Shown: in pieces, positions 27,631-36,446 of the stretch | Numbering within the stretch: position 1 is the first letter of the stretch | How the letters are laid out: the number at the start of each line of letters is the position of its first letter | NCBI GenBank assembly: GCA_002928495.1 | Contig: PERF01000011.1 | Span: 1 to 37,739, forward strand | Direction of reading: 5' to 3' | Source: Methylobacter sp. | Lineage (GTDB): Bacteria > Pseudomonadota > Gammaproteobacteria > Methylococcales > Methylomonadaceae | Length of the DNA: 37,739 bases | The notes under the pieces: generated by a model | Databases searched by the model: none | What the model was told of the DNA's origin: nothing | Seen by the model: the letters and a program-made list of their open reading frames with translations, nothing else | Translations under genes and position numbers: made by a program

Positions 27631-29139
27631 ATGGTCGATAGATTAGTCGAGTTCGCACAAAAAAGACCTTATTCAATCATTCTGGCCGTTTTGCTATTCA
27701 GGTTTGCCTATCTGTTTGTTAATGGCCTGGATTTAATCGGTGATGAAAGTTATTACTGGGACTGGTCGCGCAGACCTGACTGGTGCTACTACAGTAAGCC
27801 GCCGATGGTAGCCTGGTTGATCGGTTTATCGACTTGGCTGGGTGGGGATTATACGGCGGTGGTCAGACTGCCGGCCGTGGTACTGGGAACCGTGTTCCTG
27901 GTGTTTTTTTATGCCGTAGCCAACGTTTTTTTTAATCGAAAAGCGGCCGCCATTGCCTTATTGATGGTTTTGGCGATGCCGTTTAACGCGCTGGCAAATT
28001 TGGTCATGACGATCGATCCGCCGCTTTACTGCTTTTGGATCATCAGTCTTTATTTTTTGCACAATGCGTTGTTTAAACAGCAGCCTTACGCCTGGTTTTG
28101 GGCCGGATTGGCTACTGCAGCAGCCGTGCTTAGTAAGCAAACGGCGCTTTTGCTGCCGTTGGTTGTAGGGGTTTTTTTAGCCTTGGATTATGACCGGCGT
28201 AAGTTGTTCAAACGCGAGTTTCTGATTTATCTGGCGCCGATCATCGTTTGTATAATTCCGATTTTGCTTTGGAACCAGCAGCATGATTGGGTTATGTTCG
28301 GCCATAGCAAAGGCCATTTCGGCGTTAAAGAAAGCGCCAGTTGGATTAAACGGCTGGACGACACGGCGTCATTTGAGTTTTATCAAATGCTTTTGGCAAC
28401 ACCTGTCCTCTATCCGGCTATCTTGATGATGACTTGGCGGGCCGGATTCAAATTTAAACAATTAACGGCAAAAGAACAGTTTTTACTGCTCAGCGGGCCT
28501 TTCTTGTTGGCAATAATAATTGTGTTGAGTTTAATTCAAAAAGTGCAGGGCAATTGGCCTATTCCATTTTATTTCTCGGCTTTGATTTTGTTGGCCGGAC
28601 AATACGCCGAAGGCAACTGGCAAAAAACGATGCCCAGAGGCCTTTTAACCGGTTTTGCCATGGTGCTTATAACTTATGCGCTACCGCTTTTAATTCAAAT
28701 ATTCAATTTGCACCACACGGTTGTTGACCCAACTTACCGTTTCAGGCACTGGCACGAATTGGCTTCAGCCATTGACAGCGAACGCCGCAATATTATCTCG
28801 GATCAACAACAAACATTTATACTCACTTTAGGACACCGCTACTTAGCCAGTGAGTTGGCGTTTTATTTACCCGATCATCCTAAGACTTTCCGGTATGAGC
28901 CCAGCGGGCTGATTACTTCACAATACGAAGTTTGGCCGGGCCCGATAAACTATATCGGTAAGCAAGGTTTAATTATTACTGAGCAAAACCCGGATCAGAT
29001 TCCGGTTGAACTGAAATCAGCATTTCAGTCTTTTAAAGAAGTTGCCACAGTAGTCAACCCGATGAATATAAACTCACCTTACCATTTATATTTGGGGTCG
29101 GATTTAAAATCCTGGCCGCCTCAAAAAGCAAATTTTTAA
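27631..29139 (+). CDS. GT39/ArnT-like integral membrane glycosyltransferase
   Basis: A 502-residue membrane protein of the dolichyl-phosphate-mannose mannosyltransferase (PMT_2) type. About 10 hydrophobic segments fill residues 15-390, and a soluble C-terminal part of about 110 residues follows. After the first segment, LIGDESYYWDWSRRPDW carries the acidic Asp-Glu pair in the first periplasmic loop, the catalytic or metal site of GT-C enzymes, then YYSKPPMVAWLIG. Family members take sugars from polyprenyl-phosphate donors and add them to lipid A, lipids or proteins. Acceptor and donor are not shown. The start lacks a good ribosome-binding site. The PAP2 gene follows by 9 bases, suggesting joint work on lipid-linked sugars. 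Confidence 0.85.
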   Translation: MVDRLVEFAQKRPYSIILAVLLFRFAYLFVNGLDLIGDESYYWDWSRRPDWCYYSKPPMVAWLIGLSTWLGGDYTAVVRLPAVVLGTVFLVFFYAVANVFFNRKAAAIALLMVLAMPFNALANLVMTIDPPLYCFWIISLYFLHNALFKQQPYAWFWAGLATAAAVLSKQTALLLPLVVGVFLALDYDRRKLFKREFLIYLAPIIVCIIPILLWNQQHDWVMFGHSKGHFGVKESASWIKRLDDTASFEFYQMLLATPVLYPAILMMTWRAGFKFKQLTAKEQFLLLSGPFLLAIIIVLSLIQKVQGNWPIPFYFSALILLAGQYAEGNWQKTMPRGLLTGFAMVLITYALPLLIQIFNLHHTVVDPTYRFRHWHELASAIDSERRNIISDQQQTFILTLGHRYLASELAFYLPDHPKTFRYEPSGLITSQYEVWPGPINYIGKQGLIITEQNPDQIPVELKSAFQSFKEVATVVNPMNINSPYHLYLGSDLKSWPPQKANF

Positions 29140-29148
29140 ATTCTTATA

Positions 29149-29832
29149 ATGCCTTGGTTTTTCAAATTGGATAGGCGCTGGCGGGAGTTGGCTGTGTTGG
29201 TTACGCTAATGCTGTTGACTACTCCGGTATTTTGGTTAACGGCGTGGGATGAAAAAGCCGCTGCCTGGTTTTTTGAACCGAATTCAACAGCCGGTAATTG
29301 GCCGCATCAGCATTGGTGGCTTTGGCAGTTGCTTTATCAATATGCTTTTAGTTTTATTATCCTGGCAGGAGCAGTGGCTCTGGTCGTAACCAGTTTAAGT
29401 GTTAAAGTTGAGTTTTTAAAAGCCTATAGAAGACCGGCTCTTTATATAGTTTTGGTGCTTGTGTTAGGGCCCGGTTTGGTAATTAATTTGGTGTTTAAAG
29501 ATCATTGGGGCCGGCCAAGGCCAGTGCATATGCAAACTTTCGGTGGTCAACATAGCTACGTGCCGCCGCTAAAATTAGGCGGCACGGGTGAAAAATCATT
29601 TCCTTGCGGGCACTGTTCCGTAGGCTATGCTTTTTTTGTGTTTTATTTTTTATCGAGCAGACGCAAATTTTGGTTGCTTTGCCTGACATTAGCCGTTGCT
29701 TTTACCTTAGCTGCAGCGCGCATGTCGGCCGGCGGTCATTTTGTTTCCGATGTGTTATGGTCCGGTTATCTGGTTTTCTTTACCGCGTGGCTGGTTTACT
29801 ACGGCTGGTATGAACGAGACATCAAGCACTGA
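29149..29832 (+). CDS. PAP2-family membrane phosphatase
   Basis: A 227-residue protein with about 5-6 membrane segments and the three PAP2 motifs. Motif 1 is KDHWGRPRPV (about 120-130), motif 2 is SFPCGHCSVGYAF with the catalytic His, and motif 3 is RMSAGGHFVSDVLW with Arg, His and Asp. Motif 2 has PCGH where the usual form is PSGH. Relatives dephosphorylate undecaprenyl pyrophosphate, phosphatidylglycerol phosphate or lipid A at the periplasmic face. With the GT39 gene just upstream, recycling of a polyprenyl carrier or lipid-A phosphate removal are both reasonable guesses. The gene ends 6 bases from the convergent GH17 gene. Confidence 0.88.
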   Translation: MPWFFKLDRRWRELAVLVTLMLLTTPVFWLTAWDEKAAAWFFEPNSTAGNWPHQHWWLWQLLYQYAFSFIILAGAVALVVTSLSVKVEFLKAYRRPALYIVLVLVLGPGLVINLVFKDHWGRPRPVHMQTFGGQHSYVPPLKLGGTGEKSFPCGHCSVGYAFFVFYFLSSRRKFWLLCLTLAVAFTLAAARMSAGGHFVSDVLWSGYLVFFTAWLVYYGWYERDIKH

Positions 29833-29838
29833 AAATTT

Positions 29839-31626
29839 TTATTTTACTTCGCAGACCGCCAAATCCGGCTGCCGGCCACTACTCCAAAACGGAACAGCTA
29901 TTGTTAGTAAGGCGGCTAACCACAAATCCAGTTGGCAATTTTCCAGGGTATACCGTAAAGACAGCCATAAACGCTTAAAAAAATCCGGATGATCATGACT
30001 AAAATCACGGCTAACCACAAAAGCATAGGTTTCGCCGGCAATCAAACTTAGGCAAAGTAGCATCAAAGCTATGCCTATGCGTTTATCAAGACGCCGATCA
30101 ATGCAAGTGTTACCAACTAACTTATTGAAATCCAAATCATTGAGTGAGCGAAGGCTGTCAATAAACCAGTGCGCGAGTGCCAAAGCAAAAATCCCTGCAA
30201 TCGCAATGGATGTTTCAAAGTTTGGAAAACTTAGATAACGGCCGCTGATGGCCAGAGCCGAAGTTTTATAGATCATCAAAAAGACGGCCAGACCGAACAA
30301 ATAACGCAAGGCCATGCTGACCCATGTTTTAGTGGCGCGCAGACTCAATACATCCAACAAACGGCGCAAGAGCAAGAGTAGTAAGACGGCGCTAAAAATG
30401 ATAACGGTAAGCGCATAAAATTTTTCACCCGAATTGAAGCTGGTTTGCCAGAGTTCAACAATTTGCGATACCCATAAATAACTCAAAATTTGCATAACAA
30501 AGATCGAAAAAATCATGCGCTTAAGCGTTATGGTGTTGACCGATTTATAAAAGTATACCGCTAATGCCAGTAGCAGTAGACTTGCAGCCATCCAAACAGC
30601 ATGCCAGCCGGAATTTTCAATCACCGGCCCGGTGAGCGGAAACACGGGCTTACGGTCTGCTGAAAACAAGCCCCAATTGGCGCCGACTACACCTTCCAAA
30701 GCGCTTTTCCAAGGTTGGTTGAAAGCTTCGACAATATTCAAATCAAAGCCGTTTTTATCGGCAACCTGGATCAATCCACGCACAAATCTGGCTTCATTAA
30801 CCACGCCTGGAATAGCCCAGCCGCGTTGGCGGCCATGGCTGGGCCAGCCGGATTCGCCGATTAGTATGGGTTTGCCGGGATACATGGCATTTACCTGATC
30901 GTAGACTTGCCGGTAAATTTTTTCGATATGATCGATAGCCGCATTGACTTCCAAGGGCTCATCTTCCCAGTAGGGCAGGATATGTATGGTGATGTAGTCT
31001 ACTTCCTTGGCAACTTCCGGATGTTTTAAATAAAAAGACCATACATCGGCGTAGGAGACCGGCTGTTTGATCGCTTGTTTAACCTGACGGATATACTTGA
31101 CCAAAAGCTCGGACGGCATGTCGCCGCGCAATAAAACTTCGTTACCCACAATCACGCGTTTGACGACATCCGGGTTGGCATTCGCCGATTCGATTAAAGC
31201 GGCAATTTCCAAAGCGTTCGATTGTTTGGCTTTTAACAATTCCTTTCGTTTGGAGTCACTTAAAGTCGCAGGGTCAACATCTTCGTCATAATTTAGCCAA
31301 GCGCCTTGCGTTAAGGTTAGCCCATATTGGCGGGCTAGGGCAGGGATCACTTCCATGCCGTCGACACTGGAATACGTTCGGATGGAATGGGTTTTGTCGG
31401 CAAGCAATTGCAAATCTTCAGCTATATTTTGAGGACTGGGTTTGTGCTTTTGCAAAGGATCCTCACCGTCTCTAAAAGGGGCAAACGACAAACTGCTCAG
31501 CTTGCCGTCCGGCGCATCATTACCGACGTCTGTGGGTTTGTTGCTCAACCAATTCAATAGCCCTGCGGCGGCAATATTGATAAGCAGAACACCGGTAAAA
31601 ACAGCAAGTTTGAAATTTCGGGTCAT
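29839..31626 (-). CDS. GH17 protein with a C-terminal multi-pass membrane domain
   Basis: From the ATG at 31626 (AAGGGA upstream) the product is 595 residues. An N-terminal anchor (about 5-25) precedes a GH17 domain (about 45-330), with acid/base Glu163 in VGNEVLLRGD, HILPYWED, and nucleophile Glu258 in IGESGWPSHGR. The C-terminal half has about seven hydrophobic segments (about 345-585, such as AVWMAASLLLLALAVYFY and GIALMLLCLSLIAGETYAF). Bacterial GH17 proteins with membrane tails are known as beta-1,3-glucan transglycosylases, so a role in building or remodelling a periplasmic or secreted glucan is likely. It is the paralogue of the left-edge gene. It is convergent with PAP2 and divergent from the STAS operon. 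Confidence 0.87.
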   Translation of the reverse strand: MTRNFKLAVFTGVLLINIAAAGLLNWLSNKPTDVGNDAPDGKLSSLSFAPFRDGEDPLQKHKPSPQNIAEDLQLLADKTHSIRTYSSVDGMEVIPALARQYGLTLTQGAWLNYDEDVDPATLSDSKRKELLKAKQSNALEIAALIESANANPDVVKRVIVGNEVLLRGDMPSELLVKYIRQVKQAIKQPVSYADVWSFYLKHPEVAKEVDYITIHILPYWEDEPLEVNAAIDHIEKIYRQVYDQVNAMYPGKPILIGESGWPSHGRQRGWAIPGVVNEARFVRGLIQVADKNGFDLNIVEAFNQPWKSALEGVVGANWGLFSADRKPVFPLTGPVIENSGWHAVWMAASLLLLALAVYFYKSVNTITLKRMIFSIFVMQILSYLWVSQIVELWQTSFNSGEKFYALTVIIFSAVLLLLLLRRLLDVLSLRATKTWVSMALRYLFGLAVFLMIYKTSALAISGRYLSFPNFETSIAIAGIFALALAHWFIDSLRSLNDLDFNKLVGNTCIDRRLDKRIGIALMLLCLSLIAGETYAFVVSRDFSHDHPDFFKRLWLSLRYTLENCQLDLWLAALLTIAVPFWSSGRQPDLAVCEVK

Positions 31627-31687
31627 TAATATTCCCTTAGCGTTAATTGAGTAGACAAAGATAACCACATGAATTTTTTAACTGTTT

Positions 31688-31757
31688 ATTATCGCTTAAA
31701 CCCAATGCTAAAAAATACCCATTGAGCAAATTACAACTGTTCTAAGTAAGCGATAAT
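31688..31757. promoter_or_regulatory. 11-bp inverted repeat spanning the GH17 / STAS divergent promoters
   Basis: ATTATCGCTTA (31688-31698) and its exact reverse complement TAAGCGATAAT (31747-31757) lie 48 bases apart in the 165-base gap. Each arm reads TAAGCGATAAT toward the gene it faces, so GATAAT may serve as -10 in both directions. For STAS, ATTACA (31730-31735) is 16 bases upstream of that -10. A shared operator for one regulator is the alternative. Confidence 0.5.
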
Positions 31758-31791
31758 GGTATGATTAAAAAAATTTAATTATTGAACGCGT

Positions 31792-32130
31792 ATGAAGTTG
31801 AAGCTGGAAAAAATTGACGAAATGAATGTCTTGCAAGTGCAAGAAGAACGTATTGATGCGCATAATTCGGCGGAGTTAAAAGAAAGCATATTGCAGTTTC
31901 TCGAACAAGGAGAAAACAGGCTGTTTGTGCAATTAAGCCAAGTGCGTTTTATCGATAGTTCCGGGCTGGGAGCTTTGCTTTCCGGCTATAAAAACGCTGT
32001 TAACCGCTCAGGAAAGCTGGTTTTATGCAATGTGCAACCGCAAGTATTAGCAATGTTTGAACTGACCCGGCTAAATCGCGTCTTTGAGATATACAGTGAT
32101 TTAAATGAGGCGTTTGCTGCCCAAAATTAA
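31792..32130 (+). CDS. STAS-domain anti-sigma factor antagonist
   Basis: A 112-residue single STAS domain of the SpoIIAA/RsbV type. FIDSSGLGALLSGYK carries Ser57, the residue phosphorylated by the partner kinase in this family. In partner switching the unphosphorylated form binds the anti-sigma kinase and frees its target. The kinase-like partner is the next gene, 9 bases downstream, so the pair is a module. Neither a PP2C phosphatase nor a sigma factor is in the window, so the target may be something else. No strong ribosome-binding site precedes the ATG. Confidence 0.9.
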   Translation: MKLKLEKIDEMNVLQVQEERIDAHNSAELKESILQFLEQGENRLFVQLSQVRFIDSSGLGALLSGYKNAVNRSGKLVLCNVQPQVLAMFELTRLNRVFEIYSDLNEAFAAQN

Positions 32131-32139
32131 GGCAATCGA

Positions 32140-32565
32140 ATGAACGCAGCCCAAATTCAACTCGATGTGATCATACCGACTCAGACCAAATACTTGGATC
32201 TTATCGGGTGCATAGGGGAGCGTCTGGGCCATGGTCTCGATCAATTTTCCGGTGACCGCGAAGCTTTGGCGTACCACCTAAACCTGGTATTAACTGAAGC
32301 AACCGCCAACGCCATCAAACATGCCAATGATTCCAAGCCTGAAGAAACTGTTCGCATCAGCATCGTTATCCATGATGATGAATTAAATATTAAAGTTTTT
32401 GACCATGGCCAAGGTTTTGATCTAGAGGCTGTGCCGGCACCTGATTTTAACAACCCCAAAGAAAACGGCATGGGTATTTATTTTATTAAAACTTTGATGG
32501 ATTCGGTGACTTATACCCGTCAGGGCGACTGTAATGTACTCGAAATAAAAAAACGTCTGGTATAA
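32140..32565 (+). CDS. Anti-sigma factor / serine kinase of the RsbW type (HATPase_c_2)
   Basis: A 141-residue GHKL ATPase-fold protein. The N box is LTEATANAIKHAND (about 50-63), the G1 box DHGQGFD (about 89-95) and the G2 box NGMGIYFIKTLMD (about 110-122). It has no histidine-kinase dimerisation domain, so it belongs to the small RsbW/SpoIIAB-like group that phosphorylates a STAS partner and holds another protein. AAGG lies 7 bases before the ATG. It follows the STAS gene by 9 bases and precedes the glutamate dehydrogenase gene by 2, so all three are likely one transcript. Confidence 0.9.
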   Translation: MNAAQIQLDVIIPTQTKYLDLIGCIGERLGHGLDQFSGDREALAYHLNLVLTEATANAIKHANDSKPEETVRISIVIHDDELNIKVFDHGQGFDLEAVPAPDFNNPKENGMGIYFIKTLMDSVTYTRQGDCNVLEIKKRLV

Positions 32566-32567
32566 GT

Positions 32568-35500
32568 ATGTTAGAGCCTTCAAATGCGGATCAATTACCG
32601 GTTGCCGAGGAAAATAACTGGCAGCGCAGCTTTATAAAATTAACCCGGAAGTTAATCGGCAAAAAACCCGAATTATCCTCTTGCTTGGATTATGCCGGGA
32701 TTTTCCCTACCGACTACCGCATGCTGGTGCCGCCGCGCCATGCAATTAAAGATATTATCTTTCTTAAACAAGTTTTTAACAGCTCTCAACAAGCTGTCGA
32801 TATTAGGCCGCCCTTAACGCCAACGTCCAGCTACCGCTTAAATTTTTATAGTCTCCAGTTGCATTATCTGGATGAATACATGCCGGTGTTGGAAAACCTG
32901 GGTTTAAGAGTCATTGACCAAGTACAGTTTTGTCTTAACTTTGACGGCCACACCGGGTATATCAAAAGTTTTAGTATCCAGGCGGCTAGTGATCAGGCGA
33001 CCGCATTTTATAAACTGAAGAAAAATTTACTTGCCGCCATTCAAACAATATTGGACGGCAAATTGGAAAACGATGGCTTAAACGCCCTTATCGTGCTGAC
33101 CGATATGGATTGGCAAGCCATCGATGTGTTGCGCGCCTACCGGAATTATTTTCTGCAATTGGGACGTGCTAATACGGAAGCCAGCATACATAAAGCTTTG
33201 CTTAACAACCCCCAAACCGCATTGTGCCTTTTCAACTATTTTGAGGCACGGTTCAGGCCCGATCCTAAGTGGCAGGATGCCACGCTCAGAGAAGAACAAG
33301 CACTTTTCCCGTTACGGTTGGAATTGCTTCAAAGTATCGAAGCTGTTATTGATGTGAATGATGACAGAATTCTACGCGCATTATTTAATCTGATTGATGC
33401 CACAGTGCGCAGTAATTTCCATAGCAGAAAAACGCAGCAAAATTATTTCATAGCCATTAAGGTCGATAGTTTGGGCGTAATCGATATGCCGCTGCCCAGG
33501 CCCTTCAAAGAGATTTATGTGCATGCCATGCATATGGAAGGTATTCATTTACGAGGCGGTAAAGTTTCCCGTGGTGGCATTCGCTGGTCTGATCGTCCGG
33601 ATGATTTCCGGACTGAAATCCTGGATTTGATGCAAACGCAAATCAGTAAAAATGCACTGATAGTCCCGACCGGCGCTAAAGGTGGATTTATTGTCAAAAA
33701 TCAACCCGGACAAACCGATCTGAGAGCTGCCGCCAAAACGGCGTACATCACGCTGATTGAAGGATTGCTGGATTTAACCGACAACTTTCAAGACAATGAA
33801 ATAATCTGTTCTCAAGCTATGGCTTACGATGACGCGGATCCTTATTTGGTTGTTGCGGCAGACAAAGGTACAGCGCAATTTTCCGATATAGCCAATAGCG
33901 TTTCAGCAACGTATCAATTCTGGCTGGGTGACGGTTTCGCCAGTGGCGGTTCCCAGGGTTATAACCACAAAGCGCTTGGCATAACTGCCCGCGGTGCATG
34001 GGAATGCGTTAAACGGCATTTCCGCGAAACAGGTAAAGATATTCAAGCCGAAGCTTTTACCGTAGTCGGTGTGGGTAGTATGGACGGCGATGTTTTTGGT
34101 AACGGCATGTTGCTTTCACCTTTTATCCGTTTACGCGCGGCAATTAGCGGTCAGCATATTTTTATTGACCCCAATCCGCCCGCAGATGATTCCGCGTTTA
34201 ATGAACGCAAACGCCTGTTTGTGTCGCCGGGTAGCTCATGGGACGATTATGACCGCAACTTGATTTCTTCCGGAGGCGGTGTTTACCCGCGATCCGCCAA
34301 AGAAATACCGCTTTCGGCGGAACTTAAAAATTGGCTGGGGCTGCGTTTTAAGTCGATTGATGCGGATACTTTAATCAAAGTGTTGTTAACCGCGCCAGCC
34401 GATTTACTGGCTTGGCGGCATAGGTACTTATGTTAAAGCCAGTACTGAAAAGCATGAAGATGCCGGCGATAGAAATAATGATAGTGTTCGTATTGACGCC
34501 AAGGATATTGCAGCCAAAGTGGTTGGTGAAGGCGCTAATCTTGGTTTTACCCAGTTGGCCCGGATTGAATACAATTTGAAGGGCGGGTTGATCAACACTG
34601 ACGCGGTGGATAATTCGGCGGGAGTTGATACGTCCGACCACGAAGTTAATTTAAAGATACTTTTGAACAGGCTGCAAAAGCAGCATTTAGTCAACAATTA
34701 CCAAACCTTATTTAACAGCATTACCGATGAAGTTTGCCAACAGGTTTTGGCCGATAACTACGCGCAAAGCTTATGTCTGTCACTTGAGCTGATCCGCAGC
34801 CAAGGTAAGACTGCTCAATATATGCAGCTGGCTGAACGTTTAGAGGAACTGGGTATTTTTGACCGTTCGGTTGAATCGTTTCCATCAGGCAAAGAGGCGA
34901 TGGCTAGATCAGGCCAGTGCCTGACCCGGCCTGAACTGGCTATACTGATGGCCGCCTGTAAAATGTATTTGACCCGGCAGTTACAAAACCAACCTGAGTG
35001 GTTAAACCAGGAATTTCTGTACGAATACCTGATTAGTTATTTTCCGCAAGCCATTATCGATCAGTTTAGCGGCCAGTTATCGGAGCACCCGCTGGCAAAC
35101 GAAATTAAAGCCACGGTAATCAGCAATAAAATTATTAATCAAGCCGGGTTTGGTTTTTTGACCTTGCTCGATAATGACAATCTGCAGGTGGTCAGCTCCT
35201 ATTTAATCTACAACAAAACATTTGAGCTGGACTTGCTGCGGCAAGAAATATTGGCTCTGGATAATAAGGTTGAAGCAAAAATCCAATATGAAATGCTGGT
35301 GCTGATCGACAATATCATCCTGGATTTTTGCCGTTGGCCAACTCAAAACCATGCTCCAGTACAACCGGTTAAAAGTACAATCGACACATACCGGGCGTAT
35401 ATTGAAAAATTTAGAGACGATTTCGCACAGCAGTCAAGCGTTAGACTGGAAAATGATACGCAACAACTTTGTAAAAAAGGCATACCGGAGGCAATAGCGC

Positions 35501-35907
35501 AAAAACTGGCATTGCTCATAAATTTGCAGGATTTTCCGTTATTGGTTCAATTAACTGAAGATACTGCTTTGGATATTGCCGAAGCCGCGAAAAACTACAA
35601 CTTAATACTTGATTGGCTGTCTTTACCTCTTATTTTGAACCAGTTGGCTGCCATGCCTTTACAAGGTATTTGGGCAAATAAAGCGGCTACTTATTTAATT
35701 ATGGATATTAAACAAGTAGTGATAAGCATTTTAAAAACAATGCTTAACCAATTCAGCACGGTAGATTGTAAGGTATATTTTAATCAACTGAAATTAAAAC
35801 AAGGCTTGTATAGTTACCGCAGCAGCTACCAAGAATTAACTCAGACTGCCAGTAACAATTTACTGGCTTATGTGGTTTTGGTAAAAGAGTTGCAAAAGTT
35901 AGTCTAG
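32568..35907 (+). pseudogene. gdhB: NAD-specific glutamate dehydrogenase (large type), frameshifted
   Basis: Two frames form one gene. The first (32568-34436) has MHMEGIHLRGGKVSRGGIRW, the probable catalytic Lys371 in PTGAKGGF and the NAD motif GVGSMDGDVFGNG (about 500-512). It ends LLTAPADLL, then nonsense. The second frame (from about 34408, first ATG 34519) continues GGIGTYVKAS, VVGEGANLGFTQLARIEY and NTDAVDNSAGVDTSDHEVN. Restoring TG after CTG near 34409 gives LLWLGGIGTYVK and a product of about 1113 residues. That is well short of the roughly 1600-residue NAD-GDHs of Pseudomonas and lacks their N-terminal part, so it belongs to a shorter class. It oxidises glutamate to 2-oxoglutarate. 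The break may be a mutation or an error; as written, the first frame lacks the C-terminal part. The symbol is tentative. Confidence 0.85.
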
Positions 35908-35916
35908 GTTTTCCAA

Positions 35917-36417
35917 TCACAAGAAGAACAGCCAAACTATTACCCCGCTAAAAACCACAAAACCAGCCGCGATAACTTTCAATTTTTGATTGACGGGTTG
36001 AGTTTGCCATTTGTTGGCTAACTCGGCTTTTTGTTGCTCGTAAAAAACTATGGCTTCTTCTTTCTCGTTAAGCCAATATAAAAAAAATGAATCTTTACAA
36101 CGACAAATATTAATAGGGATATTACGCAAAAATTTATAGGCAACATATAAAATAATAGCCAATAATATATAAAAAACAATAATTTGCGTTGTATGTCCGC
36201 CAGTATCGAATAAAAACTCAACTAAGATGTCGAGTCCTTCTTCAACGACTTCAAAAAGCTGATGCGAAAGCTCAAGTAATAAATGTAAGCCATGAGCAAT
36301 AAATTCCCATAATTGATCATAAAAAAGAATAATGATGACCAATAGGGTCAAACGAAACAACATTCGGTACTGAATAGGTAATTTCACCTGCTGTCCTGAG
36401 TAAATTAAGCGATGCAT
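35917..36417 (-). CDS. Unrecognised small membrane protein downstream of a SulP transporter
   Basis: A 166-residue protein that I do not recognise. Three hydrophobic segments are visible: about 19-38 (MLFRLTLLVIIILFYDQLW), about 78-95 (TQIIVFYILLAIILYVAY) and about 146-164 (KVIAAGFVVFSGVIVWLFFL). An amphipathic, Leu- and Glu-rich stretch (about 40-68) lies between the first two. A cysteine pair, CRC (about 105-107), and a short basic loop follow. It starts 29 bases after the SulP stop on the same strand, so co-transcription with the transporter is likely. It ends 9 bases from the convergent gdh gene. The function is unknown. Confidence 0.7.
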   Translation of the reverse strand: MHRLIYSGQQVKLPIQYRMLFRLTLLVIIILFYDQLWEFIAHGLHLLLELSHQLFEVVEEGLDILVEFLFDTGGHTTQIIVFYILLAIILYVAYKFLRNIPINICRCKDSFFLYWLNEKEEAIVFYEQQKAELANKWQTQPVNQKLKVIAAGFVVFSGVIVWLFFL

Positions 36418-36446
36418 GACACGTCTTAATTATCTTAACATGCCCA

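Noticed and set aside
27606-27641. 12-codon open frame (ATG to TAG) overlapping the start of the GT39 gene
   Set aside because: It has no ribosome-binding site and no pattern of a leader peptide; short frames like this are expected by chance.
32568-35907. Programmed ribosomal frameshift in gdh
   Set aside because: No slippery heptamer or downstream pseudoknot is visible at 34400-34420, and the family does not use frameshifting. A 2-base deletion explains it fully.
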